Assembly: GCA_049318685.1 (NCBI GenBank)
Contig: JBMOFW010000111.1
Coordinates: 1-9,299, forward strand
Direction of reading: 5' to 3'
Source: JAIXWP01 sp049318685
GTDB taxonomy: Bacteria; Bacteroidota; Bacteroidia; Flavobacteriales_D; Sanyastnellaceae
Length of the DNA: 9,299 nucleotides
The translations under genes and the position numbers were made by a program. Below are positions 1 to 6,072 of this stretch, piece after piece. The notes under the pieces are model-generated. The model was given only the letters and a program-made list of their open reading frames with translations. It was not told the DNA's origin and made no database searches. Every line of letters begins with the position of its first letter. The first letter of the stretch is position 1.

Positions 1-1047
1 TTCTTCGAAATAGACAGTAAAGCCCTCATTGAGCCAGAAGTCATTCCAAGTCGAGTTTGTCACCAAATTTCCACTCCAGCTATGAGCTAACTCATGCGCG
101 ATCAACGAAACAAGTGATTTATCTCCTGCGATAATCGTTGGAGTGGCAAAAGTCAACTTGGGATTTTCCATGCCACCAAAAGGGAAAGCGGCGGGCAAAA
201 CAAGTACATCATATCTACCCCACGCGTATTCTCCATATAATTTTTCCGCTGCTTCCAACATTTTTTGCATGTCTTCAAATTCATAAGCAGCCGCGTCTAT
301 TACGTTTGGGGTAGCGTATACACCGGTTCGGTCTCCAATTGATTGAAATTCGACATCACCGACAGCCAAAGCCAGTAGATAACTTGGAATCGGTTTGTCC
401 ATTTTAAAAGTATACACCCCATCGCTTGATTTTGACGTCGGGTTTTCAGCGCTCATTAGTGCCATAAGATCTTGGCGCACTTTCACTTTGGCGTCATATG
501 TAATGCGCAGGCCTGGAGAGTCTTGGCAAGGAATCCACGTGCGCGCTAAGATGGCTTGCGATTGTGTAAACAAGAAGGGTTTTTCACCATCGACCCAAAG
601 GAGCGCTTCGGCTCCGGGAGTGGTTTCATAATGAATAGCAACTTGCTTGGCTGTAGAATCCAATATGACTGTCAAAGGCGCGCCGATGAATTCCTTCTCT
701 TCACCAATTTCGAATTGAGCTGATTTACCATCCACAACTACACTCGAAATCTTCAATCCTTTCATATCAAATATCACCCTATCACTTTTGGTGAGGTGCA
801 TCAAATCATAGGTTGCTGTAGCCGTTATTATTTTTTTTTCAAAATCAACAGCAGCATTCCAATTGAGGTGAGTGACACGCACATCATTGGGTTTGCTGAA
901 CGAATGCGGATCTTTGGCGAGTTTGCTCTGTGCTATCATCATTTTGACACGATCTGAATGTTCATTGCTTGGCTTTTGTGCATCATCGCAGGCGGTGAAA
1001 ACCAGCATTGCGACAATGAAATAGATAGGAGTTAAGACGAACTTCAT
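1..1047 (-). CDS. M1 aminopeptidase, leukotriene A4 hydrolase type, lipoprotein (3' part outside window)
   Basis: This is a zinc aminopeptidase of the M1 family that removes N-terminal residues from peptides, probably in the periplasm or anchored to the outer membrane. The 349 visible codons are open throughout. The start is a hydrophobic signal ending in a lipobox-like FTAC near residue 20, followed by acidic and polar residues, so it is probably a lipoprotein, although Phe at -3 is not ideal. The LTA4H subfamily is recognised from FTQSQAI, WIPCQDSPG, the substrate-binding FGGMENP (residues 290-296), and the zinc site HELAH (318-322) followed 18 residues later by Glu341 in WLNEGF. LTA4H relatives are about 600 residues, so roughly 250 residues, including the catalytic Tyr and C-terminal helical domain, lie outside the window. 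The ATG abuts the TAG of the HepT-like gene with no spacer, so it is the last visible member of the operon. No frameshift is seen. Confidence 0.95.
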   Translation of the reverse strand, partial: MKFVLTPIYFIVAMLVFTACDDAQKPSNEHSDRVKMMIAQSKLAKDPHSFSKPNDVRVTHLNWNAAVDFEKKIITATATYDLMHLTKSDRVIFDMKGLKISSVVVDGKSAQFEIGEEKEFIGAPLTVILDSTAKQVAIHYETTPGAEALLWVDGEKPFLFTQSQAILARTWIPCQDSPGLRITYDAKVKVRQDLMALMSAENPTSKSSDGVYTFKMDKPIPSYLLALAVGDVEFQSIGDRTGVYATPNVIDAAAYEFEDMQKMLEAAEKLYGEYAWGRYDVLVLPAAFPFGGMENPKLTFATPTIIAGDKSLVSLIAHELAHSWSGNLVTNSTWNDFWLNEGFTVYFEE

Positions 1048-1395
1048 CTAAGCTTGTTGTATTATTCGTTTCATGGTGTTTAAATTATTTTGTAGATCAT
1101 GTTGAATTATGCTCCACAAAATGTCGTCATCTATATCGAAATATTCATGCACAATAAAATTGCGCAATGCTAACATATGCGACCAAGGCAAATTTTTATG
1201 CTTCTTTTGAAATTTGAAAGGCACATGTTTCACTGATTCACCAATGATTTCAAAGTTGCGAATAACGGCATCACGAATGAGCGAATTGCTCGTGAAATCA
1301 TTGAAAGAAATGCCTTCAGTGTATCTCAAAATTTTCTCCATGGAGAGTTGCATATCCACGAGATAGAAATCATATCGTCGATTTGCTCGGATCAT
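1048..1395 (-). CDS. hepT: HepT-like HEPN ribonuclease toxin (DUF86)
   Basis: The product has 115 residues and fits the DUF86/HepT family, the toxin half of MntA-HepT type VII toxin-antitoxin systems. These toxins are HEPN RNases that act as dimers. Family hallmarks are the helical YxxYLxDM-like N-terminus, DAVIRNFEIIGESVKHVP in the middle, and the active motif R78-X4-H83-X-Y85 (RNFIVHEY), intact here. In characterised systems MntA AMPylates the Tyr of this motif to silence the toxin. I chose the ATG at 1395 because it overlaps the TGA of the MntA-like gene as ATGA and gives the usual DUF86 N-terminus (MIRANRRYDFY). A longer frame starting at 1458 would overlap mntA by 67 bases and add 21 residues without family character. 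Its stop TAG directly abuts the ATG of the M1 peptidase. RNase activity is inferred from the motif only. Confidence 0.88.
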   Translation of the reverse strand: MIRANRRYDFYLVDMQLSMEKILRYTEGISFNDFTSNSLIRDAVIRNFEIIGESVKHVPFKFQKKHKNLPWSHMLALRNFIVHEYFDIDDDILWSIIQHDLQNNLNTMKRIIQQA

Positions 1396-1676
1396 ACGAA
1401 AATGGTTTGATCCAATATTTCCTCTTTTAAAGCAGGCTTGAGTGCGTTGGGAGTGCAAATATCTATACGCATAGCGAGTTTACTTTCCAGCCACTCTTTG
1501 AGTGCAAAAAACTCCCATCCCAAAGGTTTTGAAAGCTCAACTAGAATATTTAGCTCGCAATCTGCGTGATGGTGATGATCAATATAACAATCAAAGAAGC
1601 CGATGCGGTCAACACCCCATTTGGACTCCAATTGAGGTTTGAGACGGCGTAATTGATGAATTAGATCCGGGTTCAT
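1392..1676 (-). CDS. mntA: MntA-like minimal nucleotidyltransferase antitoxin, catalytic motifs degenerate
   Basis: The 94-residue product aligns with MNT-fold antitoxins that precede HepT genes. The family signature normally reads FGSxxRG...DSDIDLLVE, where GS and the two Asp bind nucleotide and metal. Here the same stretch reads GFFDCYID (residues 26-33), four His (34-37), then ADCELNILVE (38-47). GS is therefore replaced by D29-C30 and DxD by E41-x-N43. The distal half is well preserved: LSKPLGWEFFALKEWLE, the third carboxylate D72 in MRIDICT, and NALKPALKEEIL. The fold is probably kept, but AMP transfer is doubtful. The ATG at 1676 overlaps the TGA of the upstream methyltransferase as ATGA. 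An ATG at 1685 would add MQK and is less likely. The TGA in turn overlaps the hepT ATG. It could be a binding-only antitoxin or an enzyme with altered chemistry. Confidence 0.8.
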   Translation of the reverse strand: MNPDLIHQLRRLKPQLESKWGVDRIGFFDCYIDHHHHADCELNILVELSKPLGWEFFALKEWLESKLAMRIDICTPNALKPALKEEILDQTIFV

Positions 1677-2548
1677 TTTCTGCAATATCGTCCATAAACG
1701 CCCAAGGGCAATTTAACACCACTTTTGGCTTGTAAGTAGAGCTCGCCAATGCGCAAATCTTTCCCGGCAAATTCTTTCAGTAGATTTTCAATGACTAATG
1801 CAGAAAGTCCGAGGCTATAAGCATTTAATATTAAAAAATGCTGCTTTGGGTCGAGAATACGAAGGACATTTTTCATCATTTCAGCGATGTTATCCTCAAG
1901 TTTCCACTTCTCCCCTTTTGGACCATGACCAAATGCAGGTGGATCCAATATGATTCCTTGATAATGATTACCGCGGCGCTCTTCGCGTTGAGCAAATTTC
2001 AATGCATCTTCAACCATCCAACGAATATCTTTCAATTCGCTAAGTTGCATATTCTCGTTGGCCCAGGTCACCACCTGTTTTATACTATCCACGTGCGTGA
2101 CTTCTGCACCCGCTGCGGCGGCAGCCAGTGATGCGCCACCGGTATAAGCGAATAAATTCAGCACTTTTGGTTTATCTTCTTTGAACGACTGCACCGATTC
2201 AACGATAAAATCCCAATTGGCCGCTTGTTCGGGGAAAATGCCCACGTGTTTGAATGAAGTCAAGCCAAGTCGAAAAACGATATCACTCTTGTTGGGCAAT
2301 TGGTATTTGATCTGCCATTGATCAGGCATTTTCTTCATCTTGGTCCAATCTCCACTATTGCTTCCTTTAGGTACAAAACGAATATGTGCCATTTTCTTCC
2401 ACTCTGCATCCGACCATACTTTTGGCCAAACCGCTTGAGGTTCAGGGCGAATGGTGATGTAGTCACCAAATCGCTCAAGTTTTTCAAAATCCCCACAATC
2501 CAACAATTCATAGTCTTTCCAATGCTGGGGGGTCATTACTTCAATCAT
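1673..2548 (-). CDS. Class I SAM-dependent methyltransferase, COG1092/RlmI-RlmK-like
   Basis: The 291-residue protein belongs to the class I SAM methyltransferases related to the 23S rRNA methyltransferases RlmI and RlmK. Residues 1-110 form a beta-rich N-terminal part (RFGDYITIRPEPQAVW, then FRLGLTSFKHVGIFPEQAANW). The Rossmann domain follows, with motif I NLFAYTGGASL (131-141), the acidic ribose-binding loop HVDS (152-155) and the catalytic-loop motif LDPPAFGHG (201-209). It has no PUA domain such as RlmI carries at its N-terminus, and it is about 100 residues shorter than RlmI. rRNA or other nucleic acid is a likely substrate, but the target base cannot be read from sequence. It starts 12 bases after the TonB-domain gene and its TGA overlaps the mntA ATG, so it sits mid-operon. 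An ATG at codon 5 is a possible alternative start. Confidence 0.9.
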   Translation of the reverse strand: MIEVMTPQHWKDYELLDCGDFEKLERFGDYITIRPEPQAVWPKVWSDAEWKKMAHIRFVPKGSNSGDWTKMKKMPDQWQIKYQLPNKSDIVFRLGLTSFKHVGIFPEQAANWDFIVESVQSFKEDKPKVLNLFAYTGGASLAAAAAGAEVTHVDSIKQVVTWANENMQLSELKDIRWMVEDALKFAQREERRGNHYQGIILDPPAFGHGPKGEKWKLEDNIAEMMKNVLRILDPKQHFLILNAYSLGLSALVIENLLKEFAGKDLRIGELYLQAKSGVKLPLGVYGRYCRK

Positions 2549-2560
2549 CTCGGGGTAGGA

Positions 2561-3481
2561 TTATAGATTGAGCTTGGTCTTGCAGGTGCGAATTCCGGCC
2601 GCGGCATCGCCATTTCCTGAGTCGAGCCAATACAATTGCAAATAATGATTATAGGCGCTCCAATAATCACCATTGTTCTCATCTTTTGTTGCCAAATCTA
2701 ACAGCGTGTCTTTTTTCGGACTCCATTTTTTTAGCGTAAAGTCGATGGGTACGATGACTTCGCGTACCGGTTGACCATTCATTTTAGTAGGTAAAAATTT
2801 ACCGCTGAATAGGGTCACAATGCGAAGTGCTTCTTGATCAATAGTTGGATAAATGTAGTCCAAGAGCTCCGGCTGGCTCAATTTACCATTTTCATCAATT
2901 TGGCATTTGATTCGAACACGCCCGATGATTTTATTCTTTTTAGCGTCTTCGGGGTAAATCAAATTCTTTTCAATTTCATTGTAAAAAGCATTTATTCCTG
3001 CTTCATAAACAGGCAATAAGGCATCCGTTTTAATAAATTTTGCCGCGTTGTCGCCTCCTAAATAAAATTTGACCGGTAGAATCATCATGACGCGCACAGG
3101 AGCATCGTCTATCGTTCCAGGATTCCACATCCCATCCGTCTTCATCACGGCCCGCACTGCCTCTGTATTCATGGCCAGTGTAACCCCCTTTTTGATGGCA
3201 ATATCCGTAATGTGTCCATCAGTCTCGATGACAAACGAAACCATGACGGTGCCCTCGATTCCCATTTGGCGATCCACTTCAGGGTATTCGACAGTCTTCG
3301 CGATCAACCGATTGAGACTATCTGCTCCAAATTTGAAAGTCGGCAGCATTTCCGAGAATTCATAATATGGTTCTTGATCCACGAAAACTTCGTCCAAACT
3401 AAAAGGTTTATTCGGATCTTGTTGTGCGAACGACACAGCACTCGAAAAAGCCACAGCTAATACAAGTAAAATCTTCTTCAT
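2561..3481 (-). CDS. Secreted protein with two TonB C-terminal domains
   Basis: The 306-residue protein begins with a clear Sec signal peptide (MKKILLVLAVAFSSAVSFAQ, cleavage probably around residue 19-20), so the mature protein is periplasmic. It has two TonB C-terminal (energy-transducer) domains. The first, about residues 48-140, is recognised from YPEVDRQMGIEGTVMVSFVI followed by DGHI and WNPG. The second, about 165-252, has YPEDAKKNKIIGRVRIKCQI, DENGKL and FLPTKMNGQPV. Residues 265-306 look like one TPR-like helical pair (NNGDYWSAYNHYLQLYWLD). Unlike classical TonB it has neither an N-terminal membrane anchor nor a proline-rich spacer, so it cannot transmit proton-motive force alone. Soluble TonB_C proteins of this kind are common in Bacteroidota and their role is mostly unknown. 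It is the first gene of the leftward operon, with a -7 box four bases before its ATG. Confidence 0.9.
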   Translation of the reverse strand: MKKILLVLAVAFSSAVSFAQQDPNKPFSLDEVFVDQEPYYEFSEMLPTFKFGADSLNRLIAKTVEYPEVDRQMGIEGTVMVSFVIETDGHITDIAIKKGVTLAMNTEAVRAVMKTDGMWNPGTIDDAPVRVMMILPVKFYLGGDNAAKFIKTDALLPVYEAGINAFYNEIEKNLIYPEDAKKNKIIGRVRIKCQIDENGKLSQPELLDYIYPTIDQEALRIVTLFSGKFLPTKMNGQPVREVIVPIDFTLKKWSPKKDTLLDLATKDENNGDYWSAYNHYLQLYWLDSGNGDAAAGIRTCKTKLNL

Positions 3482-3485
3482 AGGT

Positions 3486-3493
3486 CAAAATTA
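3486..3493 (-). promoter_or_regulatory. Bacteroidota-type -7 box for the leftward operon
   Basis: On the minus strand the bases read TAATTTTG, a full match to the Bacteroidota sigma-ABfr -7 consensus TAnnTTTG. The box ends four bases before the ATG at 3481, so transcription would start at or next to the start codon and the mRNA would be almost leaderless. A weak -33-like TTAG lies 20 bases upstream (3517-3514). Confidence 0.55.
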
Positions 3494-3514
3494 GGGCATT
3501 CGGTGCTACTTTTC

Positions 3515-3522
3515 TAACTTCG
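3515..3522 (+). promoter_or_regulatory. Bacteroidota-type -7 box for the DUF2520/kdsC operon
   Basis: The bases read TAACTTCG, seven of eight positions of TAnnTTTG-like form, ending five bases before the ATG at 3528. A TTAG lies 20 bases upstream (3491-3494). Transcription would begin almost at the start codon. The match is imperfect and rests on spacing and position. Confidence 0.45.
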
Positions 3523-3527
3523 CGGCA

Positions 3528-4304
3528 ATGTCTTTTCAAAGGATACTTATAGTCGGCTCCGGAAATGTTGCTTGGCATTTTTCCAAAATGTTGACTTCGC
3601 TTACTTCATGCGAGGTTTGGGTGTATGCACGAAACGCATCTGCTCTCCATGATTTTAGAGATGATATCCTTGGCCACTGTATTATTGACACTGCAGACAT
3701 TCCTGAAAAAGTCGACCTGACCATACTCGCTGTAAATGATGACCAGATAGGTCCGGTTTCACATCAATTTGCTTGGCCCGGATTGGTAGTGCATACATCA
3801 GGAACTGTAGCCGTAACCGCCCTTGTACAAGAACGCAGAGGAGTGCTTTGGACACTGCAATCACTCAAGAAAAATCAGGAAACGCAATATCAAAATATTC
3901 CCTTTTTTATTCAGGCCTCAACAGAAAAAGACACGTCTTATTTAAAGCATCTCCTCGGTTCGATTTCGTCAACGATTTATGTAATCGATGATGCACAGCG
4001 CCTAAAAGTTCATTTGAGTGCTGTAATTACCAATAATTTCTCTAATCATTTGTATCAAATCGCCAATGAGATTTTGGCGACTACCTCTGTCTCCTTTGAT
4101 GTTCTTCTTCCGATTATTGAAGAAGAAACGCGCAAGATAAAAACGATGAATCCCTTTGAAATTCAAACAGGGCCAGCGCGGAGAGGAGATCTGGGCACTA
4201 TCGAAAAACATAAACATCTTTTAGCGAGCGATCCGGAATCACTAGCGATTTATCAATCCATTACAAAAAGTATTTTAAAAAAATATGGCCACGATCAACT
4301 ATAA
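3528..4304 (+). CDS. Rossmann-like DUF2520 oxidoreductase-like protein
   Basis: The 258-residue cytoplasmic protein has the two-domain layout of the DUF2520 family, which resembles ketopantoate reductase and F420-dependent NADP oxidoreductases. The N-terminal Rossmann domain opens with the dinucleotide motif ILIVGSGNVAWHF (residues 6-18), continues through LTILAVNDDQI (64-74) and ends near HTSGTVAV (89-96). The helical C-terminal domain shows RLKVHLSAVITNNFSNHLY (158-176) and the family motif QTGPARRGD (213-221). Substrate and reaction are unknown. The length is typical for the family. The next gene starts inside its last codons (20-base overlap), so the two are translationally linked. In many Bacteroidota this gene precedes a KdsC-like phosphatase, as here. 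Confidence 0.92.
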   Translation: MSFQRILIVGSGNVAWHFSKMLTSLTSCEVWVYARNASALHDFRDDILGHCIIDTADIPEKVDLTILAVNDDQIGPVSHQFAWPGLVVHTSGTVAVTALVQERRGVLWTLQSLKKNQETQYQNIPFFIQASTEKDTSYLKHLLGSISSTIYVIDDAQRLKVHLSAVITNNFSNHLYQIANEILATTSVSFDVLLPIIEEETRKIKTMNPFEIQTGPARRGDLGTIEKHKHLLASDPESLAIYQSITKSILKKYGHDQL

Positions 4305-4812
4305 GCAGCGCCTCCAAGAAACTGAACTTTTCATTTTCGATGTGGATGGTATTTTTACCAATAACATCGTCTATTTGTTGCCTGATGGAGAGCAGATGCG
4401 CACAGCCAATGTGCGTGATGGATATGCTGTTCAATTGGCTGTAAAAAAAGGCATCAACATCGCCATTATTTCAGGAGGACGAAACGAAGCTGTGCGCAAG
4501 CGCTTCGAGATGCTCGGGGTGAAAGAAATTAACTTAGGTTCTTCTGAAAAATATCCGATTTACAAGCGAGTTATGCAAACCTTCGGCGTTACTGCGGATA
4601 AGGTATGTTACATGGGCGATGATGTTCCTGATCATCGCATAATGAAAGAAGTTGGCTTGGCGGCTTGCCCCGCAGATGCCATTCCTGAAATCAAAGAAGT
4701 CAGTTTGTATGTTTCGCCTTATAATGGTGGCGAAGGGTGTGTACGTGATGTATTGGAGCAGGCGCTCAAATTAAAAGGGCTTTGGATGGACGCCGAGGGC
4801 CACATCTGGTAG
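4285..4812 (+). CDS. kdsC: KdsC-like HAD-IIIA phosphatase (KDO-8-phosphate phosphatase family)
   Basis: The 175-residue protein is a small, uncapped HAD phosphatase of the KdsC family, which hydrolyses 3-deoxy-manno-octulosonate 8-phosphate to KDO for lipopolysaccharide and works as a tetramer. The catalytic motifs are all present: FDVDG with nucleophile D19 and acid/base D21, IISGG with S63, K89, and GDD at 111-113 (MGDDVPDHRIM). The C-terminal GGEGCVRDVLEQ (148-159) is the tail that closes over a neighbouring active site in KdsC. VDGIFTNN replaces the more common VDGVLTDG, and SEKYP surrounds the Lys. No other KDO gene is in view, so another small phosphorylated substrate is possible. It overlaps the DUF2520 gene by 20 bases. 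Its TAG is followed within two bases by the hairpin repeat array. Confidence 0.9.
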   Translation: MATINYKQRLQETELFIFDVDGIFTNNIVYLLPDGEQMRTANVRDGYAVQLAVKKGINIAIISGGRNEAVRKRFEMLGVKEINLGSSEKYPIYKRVMQTFGVTADKVCYMGDDVPDHRIMKEVGLAACPADAIPEIKEVSLYVSPYNGGEGCVRDVLEQALKLKGLWMDAEGHIW

Positions 4813-4813
4813 A

Positions 4814-4990
4814 CAGGACGCTCGCTGCGCTCGCTACAGGACGACCCCTGCGGGGTCTGCAGGACGCGCGCCCTTCGGGCTTGCTGCGGGACGGGCGCTG
4901 CGCGCCTTACAGGAGGAGGAAACGCGCCCTTCGGGCTTGCTTCGGGACAGGCGCTGCGCGCCCTATGGGGACGCTCGCTGCGCTCGCTAC
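4814..4990. repeat. GC-rich array of seven short hairpin units between convergent genes
   Basis: About 177 bases, much richer in GC than the flanking genes, are built of seven units of roughly 23-33 bases in the order A B C D C' D' A'. Most begin with (A/G)GGAC and all centre on CTGCG or CTTCG. A (4814-4837) and A' (4967-4990) share an identical 21-base core. C (4861-4887) and C' (4911-4943) share 19 bases around GCCCTTCGGGC. D (4888-4910) and D' (4944-4966) share GGCGCTGCGCGCC. B (4838-4860) contains GACCCCTGCGGGGTC. B is a perfect six-base stem with a TGC loop, D a five-base stem with TGC, and C a four-base stem with TTC. A forms only an interrupted stem (GC-TC-GC on both arms). No T-tract follows, so intrinsic termination is not shown. 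The array lies between convergent stops and could insulate or stabilise both 3' ends. Unit A' overlaps the last codons of the di-heme peroxidase gene. Confidence 0.9.
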
Positions 4991-6072
4991 GGGCGATGGG
5001 CGGGGTTGGTGAGGAATTCGTCGTCGGTGAGGGTGAGTAAGAATGCCACGATGGCTTCCATTTCCGATTGTGTCATTCGGCCTTTTTGAGCAAACTCCAA
5101 ATTCGCATCCAAATTCTCCGCGTAATGAAATCCCGTGTTGTAATGTTCTACACATTCCATCAATGTCAGGAATCTTCCGTCATGCATGTACGGAGCGGTT
5201 TGCGCAATATTTCTTAAGCTCGGTGTCTTGAATTTTCCGCGATCTGATGCATTCAGCGTGATCAGATATCTTCCTTCATCTACCGGTATAGAATCCAATC
5301 CGGTGTTTCGATATGCAAAATCAGAAAAAGTCGAACCCAAAGTATGGCAATGATTGCAATCTCCTTTACTCATATCTGAAAACAATTCCATGCCTAAAAT
5401 CTCTTGTGGCGTAAATGGCTCTTGACCTTGCACGTATCGATCATAGCGCGAATTACCGCTAATCAACGTGCGTTCAAACTGTGCAATCGCTTTCATCAAT
5501 CGAGGCACAGTAATCGAATCGCTACCAAATGCCGCTTTAAACAATTGCGGGTATTCTTCGTGATCCGTCAATTCTATTATCAAGCCTGGCAACCACTGAT
5601 GCATTTCGAATGGATTTTGAATAGGACCAACCACCTGACTTTCCAAATCAGCGGCTCCTCCATCCCAAAAAAATTGTGGCTGCCAAGCTAAGTTCATTAT
5701 TGGCATAGAATTGCGGGTGCCGAATTGCCCTCCTACTCCGATAGATAAACTTAAAAAATCCGTAAAGGCATAATCTGGTCGATGACATCCCCCGCAAGAC
5801 TTGGCATTGTTACCCGATAATATGGGATCATAAAACAATTTCTTTCCCAATGCCACACCTTCTACGGTCAAAGGATTGTCTGCCGGAATGGGCATAGCAG
5901 GAAGAGAAGCCGGTACTACTAATGGATATGGCGTGGTCGTGCTCACGTTTATTTGTTCCTCAATGGCATCTTCTTTTGTACACGCCACAAACAATGCACA
6001 GCACAGCACAATGATTTGTATGTATCCTGTTCTTTTCACCTGTTTACTGTATTGAGGTGATACTAAAAGCAT
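4987..6072 (-). CDS. mbnH: MbnH-like di-heme cytochrome c peroxidase lipoprotein
   Basis: This envelope di-heme enzyme belongs to the bacterial cytochrome c peroxidase/MauG superfamily and most resembles MbnH, which oxidises a Trp of its partner MbnP. Numbered from the ATG at 6072 (361 residues), the c-type heme sites are CGGCH at 93-97 and CNHCH at 239-243. Other family marks are GQFGTRNSMPIMNLAWQPQF with FFWDGG (135-139), FERTLISGNSRYDRY (199-213), KTPSLRNIAQTAPYMHDGRF (282-301) and the tail LTDDEFLTNP. The signal peptide ends in a VAC lipobox (C31). The ATG frame overlaps mbnP by 29 bases. A GTG at 6039, four bases after the mbnP stop, would give the more classical N-terminus KRTGYIQIIVLCC and 350 residues, so the start is uncertain. 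The stop codon and last Pro codon lie in or next to the hairpin array. Confidence 0.92.
   Translation of the reverse strand: MLLVSPQYSKQVKRTGYIQIIVLCCALFVACTKEDAIEEQINVSTTTPYPLVVPASLPAMPIPADNPLTVEGVALGKKLFYDPILSGNNAKSCGGCHRPDYAFTDFLSLSIGVGGQFGTRNSMPIMNLAWQPQFFWDGGAADLESQVVGPIQNPFEMHQWLPGLIIELTDHEEYPQLFKAAFGSDSITVPRLMKAIAQFERTLISGNSRYDRYVQGQEPFTPQEILGMELFSDMSKGDCNHCHTLGSTFSDFAYRNTGLDSIPVDEGRYLITLNASDRGKFKTPSLRNIAQTAPYMHDGRFLTLMECVEHYNTGFHYAENLDANLEFAQKGRMTQSEMEAIVAFLLTLTDDEFLTNPAHRP

Noticed and set aside
831..839. Run of nine T as a possible frameshift in the left-end M1 peptidase
   Set aside because: The reading frame and family alignment continue on both sides (FEKKIITATATYDL), so no shift is present, though slippage is possible.
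1396..1458. Upstream extension of hepT starting at 1458
   Set aside because: It would overlap mntA by 67 bases in another frame and adds 21 residues unlike the DUF86 N-terminus. The ATGA start at 1395 fits family length and the coupling seen at the neighbouring junction.
1677..1685. mntA start at 1685 (adds MQK)
   Set aside because: Possible, but the ATG at 1676 overlaps the methyltransferase stop as ATGA, the same arrangement as the mntA-hepT junction.
4817..4837. Cloning-vector contamination, because CTCGCTGCGCTCG resembles a stretch near the pMB1/ColE1 origin
   Set aside because: The similarity ends at the core. The flanks are the GGAC-led repeat units, and the same core occurs again at 4970-4990 inside native context.
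4843..4857. Rho-independent terminator for kdsC from hairpin GACCCC-TGC-GGGGTC
   Set aside because: The stem is good, but no T-rich tract follows on either strand, so intrinsic termination is not supported.
4814..4990. CRISPR array
   Set aside because: Units are 23-33 bases with differing arms, no constant repeat with unique spacers, and no cas gene nearby.
4782..5155. Open frames running through the hairpin array on both strands (4782-5012 plus, 4907-5155 minus)
   Set aside because: Low-complexity translations rich in Arg, Ala and Gly produced by GC-rich repeats with few stops, overlapping kdsC and mbnH. No protein family character.
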